The notes beneath the pieces are model-generated. The model saw nothing but the letters and a program-made list of their open reading frames with translations, was not told the DNA's origin and made no database searches. Positions 44,541 through 57,800 of a DNA stretch of 64,000 nt are shown piece by piece (the stretch's first letter is position 1; each line of letters begins with the position of its first letter). The position numbers and the translations under genes are program-made. Origin of the DNA: Solanum dulcamara (taxonomy: Eukaryota > Streptophyta > Magnoliopsida > Solanales > Solanaceae); contig NC_077246.1 in NCBI RefSeq assembly GCF_947179165.1, forward strand, positions 71,954,421-72,018,420. Reading direction: 5' to 3'.

Positions 44541-47213
44541 TTATTCATTGTTTGTCCTATCAAGTCCCTCTAGTAGCAATGAATATGTATGGTCACTGAG
44601 TCGAAAATGATTCTTCTCCATGATATCTAACAACTCCAAACATCTATCTACAAGTCCTCTCTTAAGTAAGCCATCAATTAGAAGTTTCCAAGCTACTTCA
44701 TCATTATTGTACCCACAACCAAGAAGCCTGAAGAAGCTCATCTTAGCTTTCTCATTGTTTCCGTCATCATACAACCCACACACAAGGAGCTTGTATGACT
44801 CTAAGTGTGGTAAAAAACCTTGCGTAAGCATAGTGTCAAGAAACCTTGCTGCATCCTCATACATTTTCAACTTGCAACAACAATTTACCATTGAGGTATA
44901 TATATCTTCACTAAGAGATATTCCAAAACTCTGCATATGATCAAGTAATCTCGAAGCTTCCTCAAGTCGTCCTTCTCTACAGAGTCCAGTAGTAAGCGAA
45001 CTAAAAGTGTTTGTATTTAGAGGACAGCGATGTTCCACCATTTTATCAAAGAGTTCAAGCAAAGTTTCATATTTCACCACTTTCCACACATCAGCAATAT
45101 TAATGGAACTGGCCTCAGTTTTGATATCAAGTCCTCCTTGGGACAAATGTTTGATCAAAATGGAGTAAGTGTACTGAGAAGGTTCATGACCAGCATCAAC
45201 CATAAATTTTAGCACATCAAAGGATCGATTCAATAATCCTGCACGACCATAGCCATCAATCATTACTGTATAGGCCATCACATCTGGCATAACTCCCGCC
45301 TCTGCCATCTTATCCATCACGTCCTCTGCTTCTTTCAATTTCTCTTCATTGTAATATGCAACCAGAAACGAAGTGTAAATGCAGACATCAGGTTTGTGTC
45401 CAGTGGAAACCATTAAATGAAAAACCTTATAAGCTTGGCCAAAGGCAGATTCTTTTAGTAGTTGCTCAATCAAGATACTGTAGGATTCAATTGTGGGTTT
45501 AACACCACTTCCTGGCATCATTTTAAGTAATTGGTCTCCTTCCAGCTGCTTACCCTGCTTACATAACCCTTTAATTAGCACATTATAAGTGTATGCATTT
45601 GGAGAGCAACCTTCCTCAATCATTTTCTTAAACAATGTCAAAGCATAATCAGCTTTTTCAGCTTTGCAATATCCGTCAATGAGAGCAGTGCACATCGCAA
45701 CATTAACCTTTATACCCTTCTCTTTCATAGAACTAAAAATGGTGGAAGCCTCTTCAACTCTGCCTCTTTCACACAAGCCATCAACCAGAGTACAATAAGT
45801 CCACTCATCAGGAGCCAAATCATTCTCTTCCATCAATCTAAGCAACCTAAATGCACTACCTATTTCACCCTCTTTACACTGTCCATCAATTAACAAGTTA
45901 AAAGTGACTTTGCTAGGAGACAGTTTGCGCTCAATCATCTTATCAAGTAGTGCCATTGCCTTATGCACCTTCTTTATCATACAAAAGCCAGAAATCAATT
46001 CATTGTACGTACGCACATTCGGGATACAATTATTGGATTCCATCGTGTCAAAAACATCTAACGCAACATCAACCAAACCTTTCTTACAGTATCCATCAAT
46101 CAAAGCATTGTATGTCACCACATTCGGAACTAATCCCTTTTCCGACATCACATTCAATAACTCTCTCGCTTCATCAAGCTTAAACTCTTTACACAAGCCA
46201 TCAATGAGCACAGTGTAAGTATGAACATTCGGCTCACAGCCCTTCTCCTTCATCTCATCAAATAAGCGCAATGATTCTTCCCTCCTATCCAATCCACACA
46301 ACGCATCAATCAGAATCGTATAGCTCCTAACATTCGGATAACAACCATCATCTCCCATTCCTAAAAACAACTCCATCCCCTCATCAATCCTCCCCCCTTC
46401 ACACAACCCATGAATCAAATTGTTATACGAAACCACATTCCTTCGACAACCCTTCTTAGACATTTCCTTAAACACCTTAAAAGCACTATTCACATCATTT
46501 CTCCTACAATACCCCAATACAAACGACGTATACGTGTGTGTGTCCGGATTCAAACCAGCTTGCAAGATCTTACTCAAATAAAAATCAGCTTCAACAACAT
46601 TACCCAATTTACAATAAGCATTAATCATTGTATTAAAAGTATAAATATCAGGCTTAATCATATCACTCAACATCTCATCATACACACATTTCATATCCTC
46701 AATCATAACATACCTCGATAAACACATTAACAACTTGTTATAACCCCAAACATCAATCTTGAACCTGCACCTCATCTCCAGGACAAAACCCATCACGAAA
46801 ACAGCATCATCACGGGTTTCGCAAGATTTAATCATGGAAATTCGGGTTCTTTCAGCGACCCGGAAGAGGTTATTGGAAATCAAAATGCGTAAAAGGGGTG
46901 CGAAAGATTGAGGGTTGGGTTTGAATAAAGGGGTATTTCGGGTAGATAGATAATCGAAGAAGGAGATTACAATGTGGGGGTTAAGATTTGGGTTTTGTGA
47001 AAGGAAAGAAGAGAATTGAGAAGGGGATAAAGAAGGAATAAGTGTGTTGACAGAAGGGTGTTTTCGCCAATTTGGGTTTGAAAGGATGGAGAGGAGATGG
47101 TGGTTAATGGAGGAAGAAGAAGAAGTGATGGATTTGATGAAGAAGAGGGAAATTGAGTGAGATGAACGGAATGTGAACGGAGATGGAAGCAACGCCGTTG
47201 ATTTTTGTATCAT
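44541..47213 (-). CDS. P-class pentatricopeptide repeat protein (At5g65560-like)
   Basis: A single uninterrupted frame of 890 residues. Residues 1-45 are rich in Ser, Phe, Ile and basic residues with no acidic ones, consistent with a mitochondrial targeting sequence. From about residue 155 to the end there are roughly twenty 35-residue PPR motifs, with repeated phrases such as TYTVLIDGLCK, TYNALIDGYCKKG and PDEWTYCTLVDGLCERG. There are no E or DYW extensions, so it is P class, expected to bind organelle RNA and affect its stability, splicing or translation. The overall order resembles Arabidopsis At5g65560. The RNA target is unknown; it could be read from residues 5 and 35 of each motif. No frameshift. 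The start is the first ATG and gives a sensible presequence. Confidence 0.93.
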   Translation of the reverse strand: MIQKSTALLPSPFTFRSSHSISLFFIKSITSSSSSINHHLLSILSNPNWRKHPSVNTLIPSLSPSQFSSFLSQNPNLNPHIVISFFDYLSTRNTPLFKPNPQSFAPLLRILISNNLFRVAERTRISMIKSCETRDDAVFVMGFVLEMRCRFKIDVWGYNKLLMCLSRYVMIEDMKCVYDEMLSDMIKPDIYTFNTMINAYCKLGNVVEADFYLSKILQAGLNPDTHTYTSFVLGYCRRNDVNSAFKVFKEMSKKGCRRNVVSYNNLIHGLCEGGRIDEGMELFLGMGDDGCYPNVRSYTILIDALCGLDRREESLRLFDEMKEKGCEPNVHTYTVLIDGLCKEFKLDEARELLNVMSEKGLVPNVVTYNALIDGYCKKGLVDVALDVFDTMESNNCIPNVRTYNELISGFCMIKKVHKAMALLDKMIERKLSPSKVTFNLLIDGQCKEGEIGSAFRLLRLMEENDLAPDEWTYCTLVDGLCERGRVEEASTIFSSMKEKGIKVNVAMCTALIDGYCKAEKADYALTLFKKMIEEGCSPNAYTYNVLIKGLCKQGKQLEGDQLLKMMPGSGVKPTIESYSILIEQLLKESAFGQAYKVFHLMVSTGHKPDVCIYTSFLVAYYNEEKLKEAEDVMDKMAEAGVMPDVMAYTVMIDGYGRAGLLNRSFDVLKFMVDAGHEPSQYTYSILIKHLSQGGLDIKTEASSINIADVWKVVKYETLLELFDKMVEHRCPLNTNTFSSLTTGLCREGRLEEASRLLDHMQSFGISLSEDIYTSMVNCCCKLKMYEDAARFLDTMLTQGFLPHLESYKLLVCGLYDDGNNEKAKMSFFRLLGCGYNNDEVAWKLLIDGLLKRGLVDRCLELLDIMEKNHFRLSDHTYSLLLEGLDRTNNE

Positions 47214-48504
47214 TTTCTGAATCGAGAAATTGGACGGCCGAGATGAAGAGAAGGAAAATGTAGAAAGTGTTAGAGATCCATTGGAGCTGAGAAATGGAGC
47301 TCTGCTGACTGAGTTGAGTTGAAGAAGGAAAGCCGGTAGGGCTTCTTCTTTCTATTTTCTATTTTCAATTTTTGTCCTTTTTTTTAATCGAGAATTTATC
47401 GTAAATAGTCAAATAAAAAACCTTAAAATTCACCCGATCTATCTATGAAATTTGAGGAGAGTTGAAAGTCTTTCGATTCTTAGATAAGGAAAATAATTCA
47501 ATCAGTGTGATTAATCCACTCTTCTGAATAGCAAATGATAAGTTGGTATCTTTGGTGGATTGCCCACAAAAGTTAGAAAGAAATGAACATAGTATCAAAC
47601 ACCCAATAATAGTAGGGTATATTATTGTTGTTGTTTACTTATGTAAGCTCTTTTTTGGATGAATACATGGATCATATCTTAAATTTATAAGTAAATTTCA
47701 TTTATACGAAATTATGATATAATTTAATTGAACGTATAATAATTAAATTTGAAGAAAAATTATGCTTGTGATCTCAAGTATTTATAATATGAATAAGTTG
47801 ATTAAATAAAATATGTCATATTTTTTAATTATACACATTAATGTCTATTGGAATAAGATTTAAGATTTTATAGTTTATTATGGTTAATGTGTAATTAAAG
47901 GTGGAGACATATTTTAAGTTGTCAATTTTTGTAGATAACAAGCGTTTAAGAGTATGTAGAGAAGCTTTTTCAAAATTTGAGTCGAGAAATATATGATAAA
48001 GATGCTCTATTATGAGTTTAGAGCCTTGATCGAAATATATCATAATTTAAATATCTAAATAAAATTTAGTGACAAATTTAATGTAAGAGATTATTAATGT
48101 ATTCAACTTTCTTTTTAATTTCTAAATTCTAATAATAGGTGTCCCCTTCTTTTCTTCTTGGGCTTTCTTTATTTAATTTCTAATACTAATATGCTCTTCT
48201 TCTTTTTTTCTTTTTGGCTTTCTTTATTTCTACTTTATGTCAATCAACTAGGAATATTAGCCAATCATCATGAATATGCTTATACATATCTTATTGCTTC
48301 AAATGAATAGTTTATTTAACAAAATTATATAGTATGTTTGACTTGGCTTTTTTAAAGAATCAACTCATATATTATCCTTCCATTGTAAATTGAGTTATTA
48401 TTATATATTAATTTGAGATCAAATCGATATGAGTTGTAGTAAAATAATTGAGAAATCTTTCCCTTTTAATCAAAAATCTTAAATTCAAATCCATAAGAAT
48501 GAAA

Positions 48505-48645
48505 CAAACTGCGGTAGAATTTCATAAACTTCAAACCAACATAAATAACGTATATCAGGTGGAAAATAAAAAAAAAATGATAGAATTTCATAAACTTCAA
48601 ATGTTGAACCAAAAAAATTGATAGAATTTCATAAACTTCAAATGC
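48505..48645. repeat. Three-copy tandem repeat
   Basis: 'tagaatttcataaacttca' occurs three times, beginning near 48514, 48580 and 48621, with variable A-rich spacers between copies. A shorter echo ('cataaatttcaaattct') follows at about 48675. Confidence 0.75.
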
Positions 48646-48893
48646 CTAATGGACCAAAAGGAAAAAAAAATAATCATAAATTTCAAATTCTAGATCGTGT
48701 CTCTGCTCTCTAACGTAACTCTTTTCAATTTCATGATCTTAGTAATTGATTAAATATTCAATGTAATGATGTTTTATTTACTTTGGATCTTGTTAATATA
48801 TGCTTAATTAATAAATAAATTAAGTTGAATTGATCTGTCATGTGCTAAACCTAGAACACTACGTTAAAGCAAGAACCTGATACCTATTTGTCC

Positions 48894-48901
48894 TATAAAT
48901 A
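48894..48901 (+). promoter_or_regulatory. Probable TATA box of the HVA22-like gene
   Basis: TATAAATA sits 117 bp before the start codon, preceded by 'tttgtcc' and followed by a C/T-rich stretch suited to a transcription start near 48925. An ACGT core occurs at about 48860, relevant because barley HVA22 is ABA-induced, but one ACGT is not evidence of ABA control. Confidence 0.5.
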
Positions 48902-49017
48902 CACAATTCTCCCTCTTAAACTTTATCATATTATTTTTCATTAGTTGCTTAAGTATTCTAATTATTATTATAAGTGTCTCTAAAGTTTCTTTTGAAGCAT
49001 TTCATTGAAGATAAATT

Positions 49018-50748
49018 ATGGGTCATTTGTGGACTTTGGTCACTAATCTCCATACTCTTGCTGGGTAATATTATAATCTTTTATATATTTCCTATTTTCT
49101 TAATTCTATTTTTACTTTTGTTTGGGAATTCTTGAAAAGTGACAAGTTTATTTTGTACAAAAATTGCAGGCCAGTGATGATGTTGATCTATCCTCTGTGA
49201 GTCGTAACATTCTTCTAAAAAAATCTCACTCATCTCCAATTTATACTTCGAGTTACATCATTATCAAGCCCAAAATATGTCTCTATCATGTAAAATTGTA
49301 TCATAATTTATGAAATTCTTCACTTTTTCTTTCATTTCAATGTAGAAATTACTTAAAATATCATATGCATCCCTTCTTCACAAGTTATCTGCGTTATGTC
49401 ATGATGGTCACACTTCCCATGTCCCAATGCATGTTCAAAGCCATAAATTAAAACTAATTCTTGCATCTTACAAATAAATAATTATTTTTTCAGATAACGA
49501 CAAGTATGAATTTGGCAGAATTTAATATTTTTTTGTTAGATTTATATTTATATTAAAAAATTCATTTAATATGTACAAACAAGTTATTCAGAACCTAATA
49601 AGAAAAAAAATAATTTAAAACCCATAATTATAAATTTAAAATCTTAGATGTGTGTCTGCTTTTAGTTCGTGAACTAAGCAACATTATATTCATGATCCTG
49701 TGATGAATCTAGTTTATTAATCTAAAAATATTATTTAGGCATGGGGGTTTCTTTCGTCAAAAAGTTATATTGTATATATATAAGGTTAAACATATTGTTG
49801 ACATATAAATAATAAGTGTTGAATCCCTTTGGCTTCTTCTTATATATATTTATTTATATTTTGAACTCTTTTATTGAAAACTCTGACTCCGCCGTCGTGT
49901 ATTTGGTAGATATGCATCAATAGTAGCAATAGAGAGCACATCCAAATTGGATGATGAACAATGGCTTGCTTATTGGATTCTATATTCTCTTCTTACACTT
50001 GTGGAAATGCTATTTCAACCCATTCTTAACTGGTAACTAAGCTCTCTCACAAGTTTTTAATTTATTTATTTTATGTAAATTCAATCTAAAAGAATATTTT
50101 TTATTTACTTTATTTTTTCTGATTTTTTAAAAATTATTAGGATACCAATATGGTATGATGTGAAGTTGATTGTTGTGGCATGGCTAGTTTTGCCCCAATT
50201 TAGAGGAGCTACTTTTATATATGAGACTTATGTTAGAGAAAAAATAATCAAGAATTATGGAGAGCAAGGCAAGGCCAAAAAGAAATCTGTTCACTTTATG
50301 ACTCCAAAGAAGGTGAGTTAACTGAATAACATTTTATATATGAGACTTATGTTAGAGAAAAACATATTTTTCTAATTTTAACTTGATTTTCTTAAAGAAC
50401 TTTGAGGGGGGAGCTTTGGAGAAGGGTAAATATGTCATTTTGGTGTTAAATCACGAAATTAATAATCTGCAGATTGTTATTCTGTATGAGGTGTGGGATA
50501 AGAATAATTCCGAGATTATTACTAATCTCTTATCCATCACGCCAAACGATTCCATATTTGTAGTGATCATCTTGGTCCAGGGATTGATTCTTTCTTGTAT
50601 GTCAAACACATTAAAGTAAGGCTTAATCTTATCTTTGCAACACTAAACAACTTCTAAGTAGATCATTTTGCAATTGATTCTTATTTGACCAGTATAATTT
50701 ACACAATATATTTTGTTTGTTAATTAGGAGGAGGATGAAGCTTACTGA
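49018..50748 (+). CDS. HVA22/DP1-family ER membrane-shaping protein
   Basis: Exons 49018-49064, 49170-49196 (27 nt), 49910-50032, 50141-50312 and 50728-50748 give 129 residues. The sequence starts MGHLWTLVTNLHTLAGPVMM, then LIYPLYASIVAIES, KLDDEQWLAYWILYSLLTL, PIWYDVKLIVVAWLVLPQFR and GATFIYETYVREKI, and ends in EEDEAY. This is the TB2/DP1/HVA22 domain, with hydrophobic hairpins that insert in the ER membrane. Homologues include Yop1 and REEP5. Plant HVA22 proteins are often ABA- and stress-induced and affect vesicle traffic; that is family knowledge. Length is at the short end of the family, with a brief acidic C-terminus. Intron 4 holds a 31-nt copy of exon 4 sequence (50332-50362). Confidence 0.94.
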
Positions 50749-51856
50749 AGGAAATTACAAGAAATGCTACATTACTGACCATTACTCAGTGCACAACTCT
50801 AACAGCTTTGATCGAAGCAGATTCGGGATTTAAAATTTATGAATTCTAAAGTAATTTATTATACATACATATTTAGTGAATTTTCAACAAATATACATAG
50901 TTTTCCATACTTTTCATACTATTATTACAAGTGTACAACTAAATATAAATTTTGAATCTAATATATTAAATAAATTATGAAAAAACTTCAAGCTTAAACC
51001 CATAAAAAATTCATATCTTGAATCTATCATTAATGGTCGTGAGTATATATAAATTAACACCCTATAAAAATTAGCCCATAAAAATATTTCGCCGGCTCAT
51101 TCTATAATAATACTTCGCTATCAGTCATCCATGAGTATTTATCAATTCACATGGGATTTCATGTGTCCCAGGCAACTAATTAGGTCAGAGCGCTATCTAG
51201 GGTGCAACATTTGTGGTACTGCACTAGCACGACATATTTGTATTGCTCTTCCATAATTCTATTTTCATGTCATTGTACTTCAAAACATTTTTTAAAAATA
51301 TTTATTCGATCATTTGATATTTTTATTATAATTAACATTGATTATTTTAAATTCACACCACATAAAATCTATTAAAGAAACAATTTAAATAGATCTCTTG
51401 TGTTTGCTTTATTTCTCTGCTTTTGAGGAATTCACAGATCAAAATGTTGTTAAACAAGGGTGCCACAGCAAACACAAAGCTCTCTTTCCCACAATTATTG
51501 TTCATGTAGGGGAAACAGTTTGTGCTTTCTAAAAATAATCCATATTTTTATTTAGATAAATTAACATAATATAAAGAAATTAAGAAGACTTAACAGTTAA
51601 TATGAAACATATTTCAATGAAGATAACAATATAAACCTATGATGCTCGACTTTATATATAGAGTGTTTATCGACTGTTATTTAGATGGAAATGTTTCCAT
51701 AACTTTTGATACGATACGATAACATTACAATAACAAGAGCTTTTATTTCTCATATCGACAAATTCTCATACATAAAAAAGACTAAATAATGTAGTAAGTA
51801 AATAAATTGTATTGTACTCCTAAAACTTTGTCAAAATATGTATAATCCCCCCGTAT
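50749..51856. other. Convergent 3' region of HVA22-like and lyase genes
   Basis: AT-rich and without recognisable gene. 50830-51060 resembles a dispersed Solanaceae repeat ('ttgaatctaatatattaaa'). The two genes converge here, so it should include both 3' untranslated regions. Confidence 0.5.
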
Positions 51857-54800
51857 TTACTGTGGTGGTCCTTCAAATCTAATATAATCATACATGACTC
51901 CCTTAAAAGGACTACCACCTTTAGCTTGCGTTAAATATATGATATTTTCTCCAATTTGTAAATTATACCCCGGAATTTCAAAAGTGAAAAGAGAGTATAG
52001 TCCATGAATTCCATGTCTTGCTATTGCATTACTTTGTCCAACTCCTGGGGTCTCAAAATTTGGCCTTGGTCTAATAAGGTTGTTTATTCTTACCTAAAAT
52101 TCAAAGAAAAAAAATAATATTAATATTTAAATTATATATTTTTAACTAGAAACAAAGAGAAAAGTAACGCATTAAGCAATTTATCAATAGGATTTAATTT
52201 GTATCTACTTACTTGCAAATGAGAAGAAGTGGCAGAAGCCAATGCTATATGGAGTGTATAAGTTCCACTTGGATCCACAGTTGAAAGATCAAATAAAATT
52301 TGCCATGTTGTTGGTATATATTTCTTATTTTTAGTCCTCCTGCAATGGAAAATTAAAAAATTGTCAATAATATGTTATTTAAAAATAAAAAAACAGTTCG
52401 ATGTATTAAACTTCCGCTATGGTACCTAGGGTTCAAAGAAAGCACGATCATAAGGATTTATTATATGCAGTCTTACCCTACATTTTTCTGCAAGAGGCTA
52501 TTTTCAGAGCTCAAACCTGTGAACTTTAGGTCACATAACAGTAATTTTACCAGTTACGCCAAGTCTCCTCTTCAATAATATGCTATTTGTATCAAATAAA
52601 AACTAATACTCTTAAAAAAAAGGCAGCAAAAAGTGCTCAAACGGCTTCAGTAGCCTAAGGGTGTGATATAAACAACCTATTAGTAGGTGCTTTCACGACT
52701 CGAATCCGTGACTTTATAAGTCACATGGAGAAAACTTTACAGTTGCTCCCAGACTCGATCCCGGCCCCTTAAATAAAGTATAATATATTGCTAATTAATT
52801 ACCTTGTTACATGGGCATAGAACCAATCTTTTCTGTAATCACTAACACCAACTCTGTATACTAAATCTTCATTAGAATATAAATCTGTATAACGATCCCA
52901 TAAACCATATTGTCTAAACCTGCAAATAACAAAAGATTTATCAAATTGAGCAATATTCAGAATATTGACTATAAGTTTTCTTATACACACATGATAAGAA
53001 TTTAAGTTATATACACTGATTCTGTGTAACGTCTTTTACATATCAACGTAATTGAACATGTTGTTGAAGTAGGTTACACTACTAAAAATGCACGTTTTAA
53101 GGTCAAAAAGCATGGCGCCAATTTTTATATTTCTAAATTTTTTTTTTGGACCAAACCGATGGACACTGAATAATGCACGTATCGATCCTTAGATGTACTA
53201 GTTTACAAGTTAGTAATGTTTGTCGTAGAAATTTACATGCAATTACTTTATAACTGACATGATTATGTAAATATTTGGCATATCGTCGATAATATAGAAC
53301 TTTGAACTCATAAAATAAAGTTAAGTAGGTTTAATCAAAACTTACTTTTGTGTAGTGTTGATGAATACATGGTTGGTGAGGCTAGGCAACGGATCAGGCA
53401 CAAAAAACTCAGCAGCTGTTCTATCAGGAATTCCAATTTCCCATACAGTTGGACCATTTCTTGGAGGATTATAAACTAAATTACCAAGATTAAATTCACT
53501 TCCTGCAACCATAAAATTATTTTTGAGAATATTGTTTCCGTGTGATATATAGGTCACGGATTCAAGGAGTGGACACAACCACAAATGTTTGTATCAAGGC
53601 AGATTGTCTACAATTCTATATCATACCCCTTAAGGTGTGGACCTTTAAAAGATTCATGCGAGAATGTCAGAATGATTTATGCACTAAACTGCCCTCTTAG
53701 TATTGAGAAAAGGAAAAGAAAAAGAACCTTGAGTGATGGTAAAGTTAAGGTTGTATTTGTAATCTCCAATAACTCCAGGGACCCATGAATACAAGTTATA
53801 AGTTCCGGGTACAACTCCAGTAATCTTGAAATATCCAGTCTCATTTGTTTGAGTCCAAAATTGATAACCCTAACCAAAAAAAAAGTTTTTTTTTTTAAAA
53901 AAAGAAGTTAATCTTGATATATTCATATAAAGATTACGTTGTTTATATGAACTTGTTTAATCAGACACAAAATTAAAAAAATAAAGAAAGACATACTTTT
54001 GACATATCAATGTCGCTATAAAATTATGTCACTAAAAGTAAAATGTACAATTTAACATTAAATTATTTTCAAATACAAATAAACTATCGATCTATTTTTA
54101 AGAAATTTAAAAAAAATAGTGTCATATAAAATGAACGAAGACTAACCTTGGTCTCAGTTTGCCATGATCCAACATCTCCAGGCAGCGCCAATCCAACATA
54201 TGCAGATTTTGCATAAAAGTGATCTTCACTTATGTACCTAAAACAAAGTTACAAAATATTCGATCCAATAAGTGAAATAAGGGCATTTTTAAACTGAAAT
54301 TTAATTAAAGTGGGGCAAATATAAGTCTTTTTAAATAGGTAAAAGACATTTTTTACCTATCGTTAACCAACAAACGACCGCTAACTGTGGCCCGTTCATT
54401 GGCTTTGGGATATTCTTTTAATTCTGGGAAATCATATGGCCATTTTCCAGTTTCTTCAAACATCTGCAAATTAAATTAAGAAAATTTCATGTTATATATA
54501 TGTTAGTTTGTATTTATCGAAGATATAATTAAATAAATAAAAATAATGCTCGATCAGTACATACTTCAACATGTTACTAGACAGGTTCGGTATAATTCAA
54601 TAATATAATTTTGATATTCCAAATCTTATATATTTGTTAAGAAATTCACTAAATACGTATATATATAATAAACTTTCAAACCTATAACCTTCATATTCTG
54701 AATCTGCATGCCTATTTAACCAGAGTTGAATATGAACATTAAATTACCTGTCTTTTAGCATCCTCCCAAAGTGTGTGATGGTTATTGCCAGAATCTGAGT

Positions 54801-57800
54801 TGAGATAAAAGAAAACAGGACCAAATACTTTTTTCCATGATTCTCCTTCTTGGAGATTCACTCCTAATTTTGGACCTGTATAATGTCCACTGAAAAACGT
54901 CTGCAAAAAAATGCATCACATCTGAAAGAACAGTGTGTCACGTAAATTGAAACAGATAACACGTAAAATTACTTACAGTTAGGGATGTGGGACCAGAATG
55001 AGAAGTAAGATCTTGTTTCATTGGTCCACCACATGTATATTCATTAGTTGGTGTAATTACCCAAAAACCTACATGAGGATTATTACAAATCCATCCATGA
55101 AATTTGATATCCTTGCTATCAAAAGAATATTGGTACTTGTCATCAACCTAAATAAATGTAAAATTATCAACATTATATTAATGACCAATTGCAATTTTTT
55201 AAATTAATAACATATTTAAAAGTTTTTATTTAATTTAATCACCTCATTCTTGAATTGAAAGTGGGATGGATGTGTTATTTGAACAGCTTCTCTATAGCCA
55301 AGGATTTTTCCATGGGAAATTTCTTGGTTTGTTGGCATCACCCTTTGCATATCATCTGATACAGCCATATAGTGAAACCTAAATAATGTAAAAAATAATT
55401 TATTAATTCACCAAAATTATAATAGTTTAATATATTTAATTTTTTTCTTGGGAATGCTTAATTAAGTGGACTCCAATCGGTGATTTTTCTGTTTCGGATG
55501 TGAAGGCTGGTCTAGAAGTCACTAAGATCTCTAAACTAATCTATTTCAGTTTAAATTGTGACCTCTCGATCACAAAAATATGTACTTGTAACTTTGCATA
55601 ACTCGATATTAAAGAGTAAGAGTGGAAATTATAGCCGACGAAATGAGAAGATAATATAATGCTAAATTAATTAAGTGGACAACTATATGGTGAAGTCACT
55701 AAGATTTTTAAAACTCGTCTATTTCAATTTAAATTATGACATATCAATCACCAAAATATGTATTTGTAACTTTATATAACTCGATATTAAGAATAAAAGT
55801 GGAAGCTATAGCCGACGAAAAGAGTAGGCAATGCTTAATCAATTAAGTTGACAACTATATGATTTTGAGGTCACTAAGATCTCTAAACTCACCTATTTCA
55901 GTTTAAATTGTAACATCTTAATCACCAAAATATGCACTTATAACTTTGTATAACTCGATATTAAAGAGTAAGAGTGGGGGTTATAGCCAATAAGAGGAGT
56001 AGGTAGGCAATGCCTAATTAATTAAGTGGACAACTATATGGTGAAGTCACTAAAATCTCTTAAACTCGTCAATTTCAGTTTAAATTGTGACCTCTCCATT
56101 ACCAAAAATATGCATTATTTTACAACTAAATACAACTTGAGGTTAAAGAGCAAGGTACATCCAACATATATGATAATCAGTTGAACATCGTTAGTCGAGA
56201 AATTATAGTGCCCATACACATATATATGTATATAGAATCTTACAAGTTTTGACTGGGCTTGATTGCAATCCTGGCTTCATCTAGCCTAAGTTTAGGCATC
56301 CCCTCTGGATGTTCAAATTTCCCATATGAATAAAATCCTGAATTTCCTCGTAGCATCACAAACCTGTAAATTATAATATTGTGAGAAAATGAACAAAATG
56401 GTTCTTAATGTATGGGTAGTGCTTTATTTTGGTCATTAATATATTTCACTTGATTGAAATAGTCCTTAATGTATAGCAAATGTGTTCATTTTGGTTTTTT
56501 ATCCTAAACCTAAAAGATTAATTAAAAAAAAGTGTTAAATTTAACTATGGAACCTACATGGCTAACAAAATCTACCATTGTTGTCTTCTTTGTTATCTCC
56601 ATAAAATTTTATGTTTTAAGACAGAGAAAATAGTACATTTTGTTAAAGAAAGAAGAGACAATGATGTTAGATTTCATGAATTTTTTCTTTGGAGCTAACT
56701 AAGAAGACAACAATGATGGATTTTGTAAGCCACTGAGGTCCACAACTAAATTTCACACTTTTTGGGGGATAAAATATGTTAGGTTTAGGTAAAGGACCAA
56801 AATGAATATTTTTTGTTATACATTAAGAACCATTTCAATCAAATGAAATATATTAAGGATCAAAATGAACACATTTGTTATACATTAAGGATCATTTCAA
56901 TTAAATGAAATATATTAATGATCAAAATAAAACATTACCCATACAGACCATTTTGGTCATTTTCTCTAATATTGTTCATGAAAAAAATTAACCCTTATTT
57001 CTTTTAAATTATATAAAAAAAAAGAAGGAATAATTTACTTACGATACCTAATAATTAGTTGACATTCACAAACTCATATTATTGATAGTAATATATAGAT
57101 GTAGGGAAAATAATAATTCGGTTTCTCGGTTATTGATAAATACATATTTTAATCTTTGTGATATATGACCAAACATACATGTAACCTTCAACCAATTAAA
57201 ATGTGTATAAATGGTCTCATGTAGGAAATATATTATATTTTGGGCTATTTTAAGAGTATATTACACTATGTTACTCTTAAATAAAGAATAACAATAAAAG
57301 TTTAATATAACAATAATTTAACAGTAGAACAGTTAATAATTCTAAAAACTTGTGAATGTTCATATGCAAAAGGGATAAAGTGAACATTTCAAGTAATCGA
57401 AAATTATATATGCTTAGTTAGATATCAAAAAGACTAAAAATTAGAATTTATCGAAAATTGAGTGATCAAAAGTATTATTAACCTTATAATAAGATAATAT
57501 TAACCATCCAATAAAAAAAACTCACCTTTTGTCGATGTTTAGAGGAAGATCATGGTGTGCATTGGGATTCCACGTTTTTGTAAAAGAAACTTCAACTTTA
57601 TTATCATCTTGTGATATAACTTTAAATTTTTTCATGAAAAGCCTGAGATAATAATTTTTACTTACATAATTAATAATAAAGTTAACACACAACATATTTA
57701 GATAACTTACGTATCAAAAGTGCTGCCCTTGTCTTGTGGAAGTTTCCACATGATATCCCAATATCTACATTTGAAAAACAAAATAAATCCAAACAAGATA

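Larger units (their letters stand above)
47214..49017. other. Divergent promoter region between PPR and HVA22-like genes
   Basis: The left part contains the PPR leader. The middle is AT-rich, with a minus-strand frame at 47825-48043 that has no recognisable protein features. The right part contains the HVA22-like promoter with a TATA box at 48894. A short tandem repeat lies at 48505-48645. Confidence 0.55.

Noticed and set aside
44620..46721. Plus-strand frames of 60-106 codons across the PPR gene
   Set aside because: They are antisense shadows of the repetitive PPR coding sequence, with no independent start context or domain.
50383..50619. 78-codon frame in HVA22-like intron 4
   Set aside because: It matches a common MITE-like intronic repeat ('aatctcttatccatcacgcc') and is bypassed by the exon 4 to exon 5 splice that completes the protein.
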